From positions 1 to 5,415 of the forward strand of contig JAOAJJ010000086.1 of the NCBI GenBank assembly GCA_026414245.1: a stretch of 5,415 nt of DNA, given 5' to 3'. The DNA comes from Candidatus Bathyarchaeota archaeon (GTDB taxonomy: Archaea > Thermoproteota > Bathyarchaeia > Bathyarchaeales > DTEX01). A program made the position numbers and the translations under genes. The stretch's first letter is position 1. Every line of letters starts with the position of its first letter. The notes beneath the pieces are model-generated. The model worked only from the letters and a program-made list of their open reading frames with translations, did no database searches and was not told the DNA's origin. Below are positions 4,948 to 5,415 of the stretch, in pieces.

Positions 4948-5391
4948 CTATCTTCCAAAGCCTCTGGAACAATATTTAACGTATGCCAACACCACGATCG
5001 ACGTTAACCAGGCGGCGATATTTTGGCACAGCAAGTATTTCCATGCTAAATCAATACTTGTTATCGCTTCAGCTAAAGGCTGTAAAGATCTTCTAAACAA
5101 TGAGGCTGACGAACCTACAAGATTTATAAGGAGAGTATTTATCTGCCCAAATTGCGTAACTAAACCCTTAAATAAACTGCTGCCTAGATAAAGGTTTATT
5201 GCAAGATTATGGAGGGCTGAAGGACAGAACAGTATAAGCATTATAAGTAGGGATATGTAGAATAGGGATGCTGCGATGAAGGCGCTTTTAAAATCTTTAC
5301 GGGAAAAAGGAGCTAGAGCTCCGCCGCTCAAAGGTCTTGAGCTGCTACGCATATTTGCCGATGAGGTCCTAGATGATGGCAGATCTCTCAT
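4948..5391 (-). CDS. Uncharacterised membrane protein, possibly continuing past the right edge
   Basis: 147 residues from ATG 5391-5389. A TTG lies directly before it at 5394, and the frame stays open without a stop to 5415, so the true start may lie outside the window. I do not recognise the family. A serine/arginine-rich N-terminal stretch (residues 1-33) is followed by a strong hydrophobic helix at about 36-57, a weaker one near 62-78, an amphipathic region, and a clear helix at about 121-140, ending in YCSRGFGR. The tail-to-tail arrangement with the 4313-4945 gene leaves only 2 nt between stop codons. The TAG stop is backed by TAA two codons later (4944-4942). The N-terminal 33 residues overlap a 40-codon plus-strand reading frame (5276-5398) and have the Ser-rich composition of an antisense shadow, so only the membrane part is reasonably secure. 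Confidence 0.5.
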   Translation of the reverse strand: MRDLPSSRTSSANMRSSSRPLSGGALAPFSRKDFKSAFIAASLFYISLLIMLILFCPSALHNLAINLYLGSSLFKGLVTQFGQINTLLINLVGSSASLFRRSLQPLAEAITSIDLAWKYLLCQNIAAWLTSIVVLAYVKYCSRGFGR

Positions 5392-5415
5392 CAAGTAAGC
5401 TAAGTCCTGTCTCTT

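Noticed and set aside
1110..4950. Genome-wide recoding of TAG as a sense codon (for example pyrrolysine)
   Set aside because: Three of the six complete coding frames in this window appear to end naturally with TAG (1110, 4267 and 4948). One of them would otherwise fuse GH2 to SufC. Limited readthrough at 1962 stays possible, but wholesale recoding is not supported.
4945..4963. Intrinsic terminator between the convergent genes
   Set aside because: The stem is only 5 bp with a 9-nt loop and no T run follows, so it was not listed as a feature.

Overview
The window looks archaeal, most probably from the TACK group. A Bathyarchaeia-like lineage is a guess from gene content, not a demonstrated placement. 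Supporting points are an archaeal-type agmatinase, a compact SufC/SufB Fe-S assembly pair, TATA-like boxes about 25-30 nt upstream of start codons, Shine-Dalgarno matches of the GGAGGTGAT type, and several GTG/TTG starts. Gene density is high. I see no rRNA, tRNA, CRISPR array or insertion sequence.

Layout. Positions 1-1073 (minus) hold sufC followed by the 5' part of sufB, which overlaps it by 37 bp and runs off the left edge. Positions 1110-2891 (minus) hold a bacterial-type glycoside hydrolase family 2 (GH2) gene. It is complete from N-terminus to C-terminus but is split by one in-frame TAG codon at 1962-1964. Positions 2897-3799 (minus) hold an intact agmatinase/ureohydrolase. Positions 3800-3888 are a divergent promoter region with a symmetrical TATA element. 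Positions 3889-4269 and 4313-4945 (plus) are two uncharacterised membrane-protein genes, probably co-transcribed. Positions 4948-5391 (minus, still open at the right edge) are a third uncharacterised membrane ORF that meets the plus-strand pair tail to tail.

How the genes relate. The minus-strand series agmatinase, GH2, sufC, sufB is tightly packed, with gaps of 5, 36 and -37 bp. It could be read as one long unit, though candidate internal promoters sit before GH2 and before sufC. SufC and SufB are partners in Fe-S cluster assembly. The agmatinase belongs to polyamine/agmatine metabolism. The GH2 enzyme has no evident link to either and looks like a transferred accessory gene.

The main point of interest is the interrupted GH2 gene. 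Both halves keep all domains and catalytic residues, nothing else is broken, and the TAG lies in the loop of a GC-rich hairpin. The terminal TAG of the same gene is followed by 12 sense codons that run in frame into sufC. A fresh nonsense mutation or a sequencing error is the simplest explanation. TAG readthrough is the exciting but less likely one. I found no clear new multi-gene system here.
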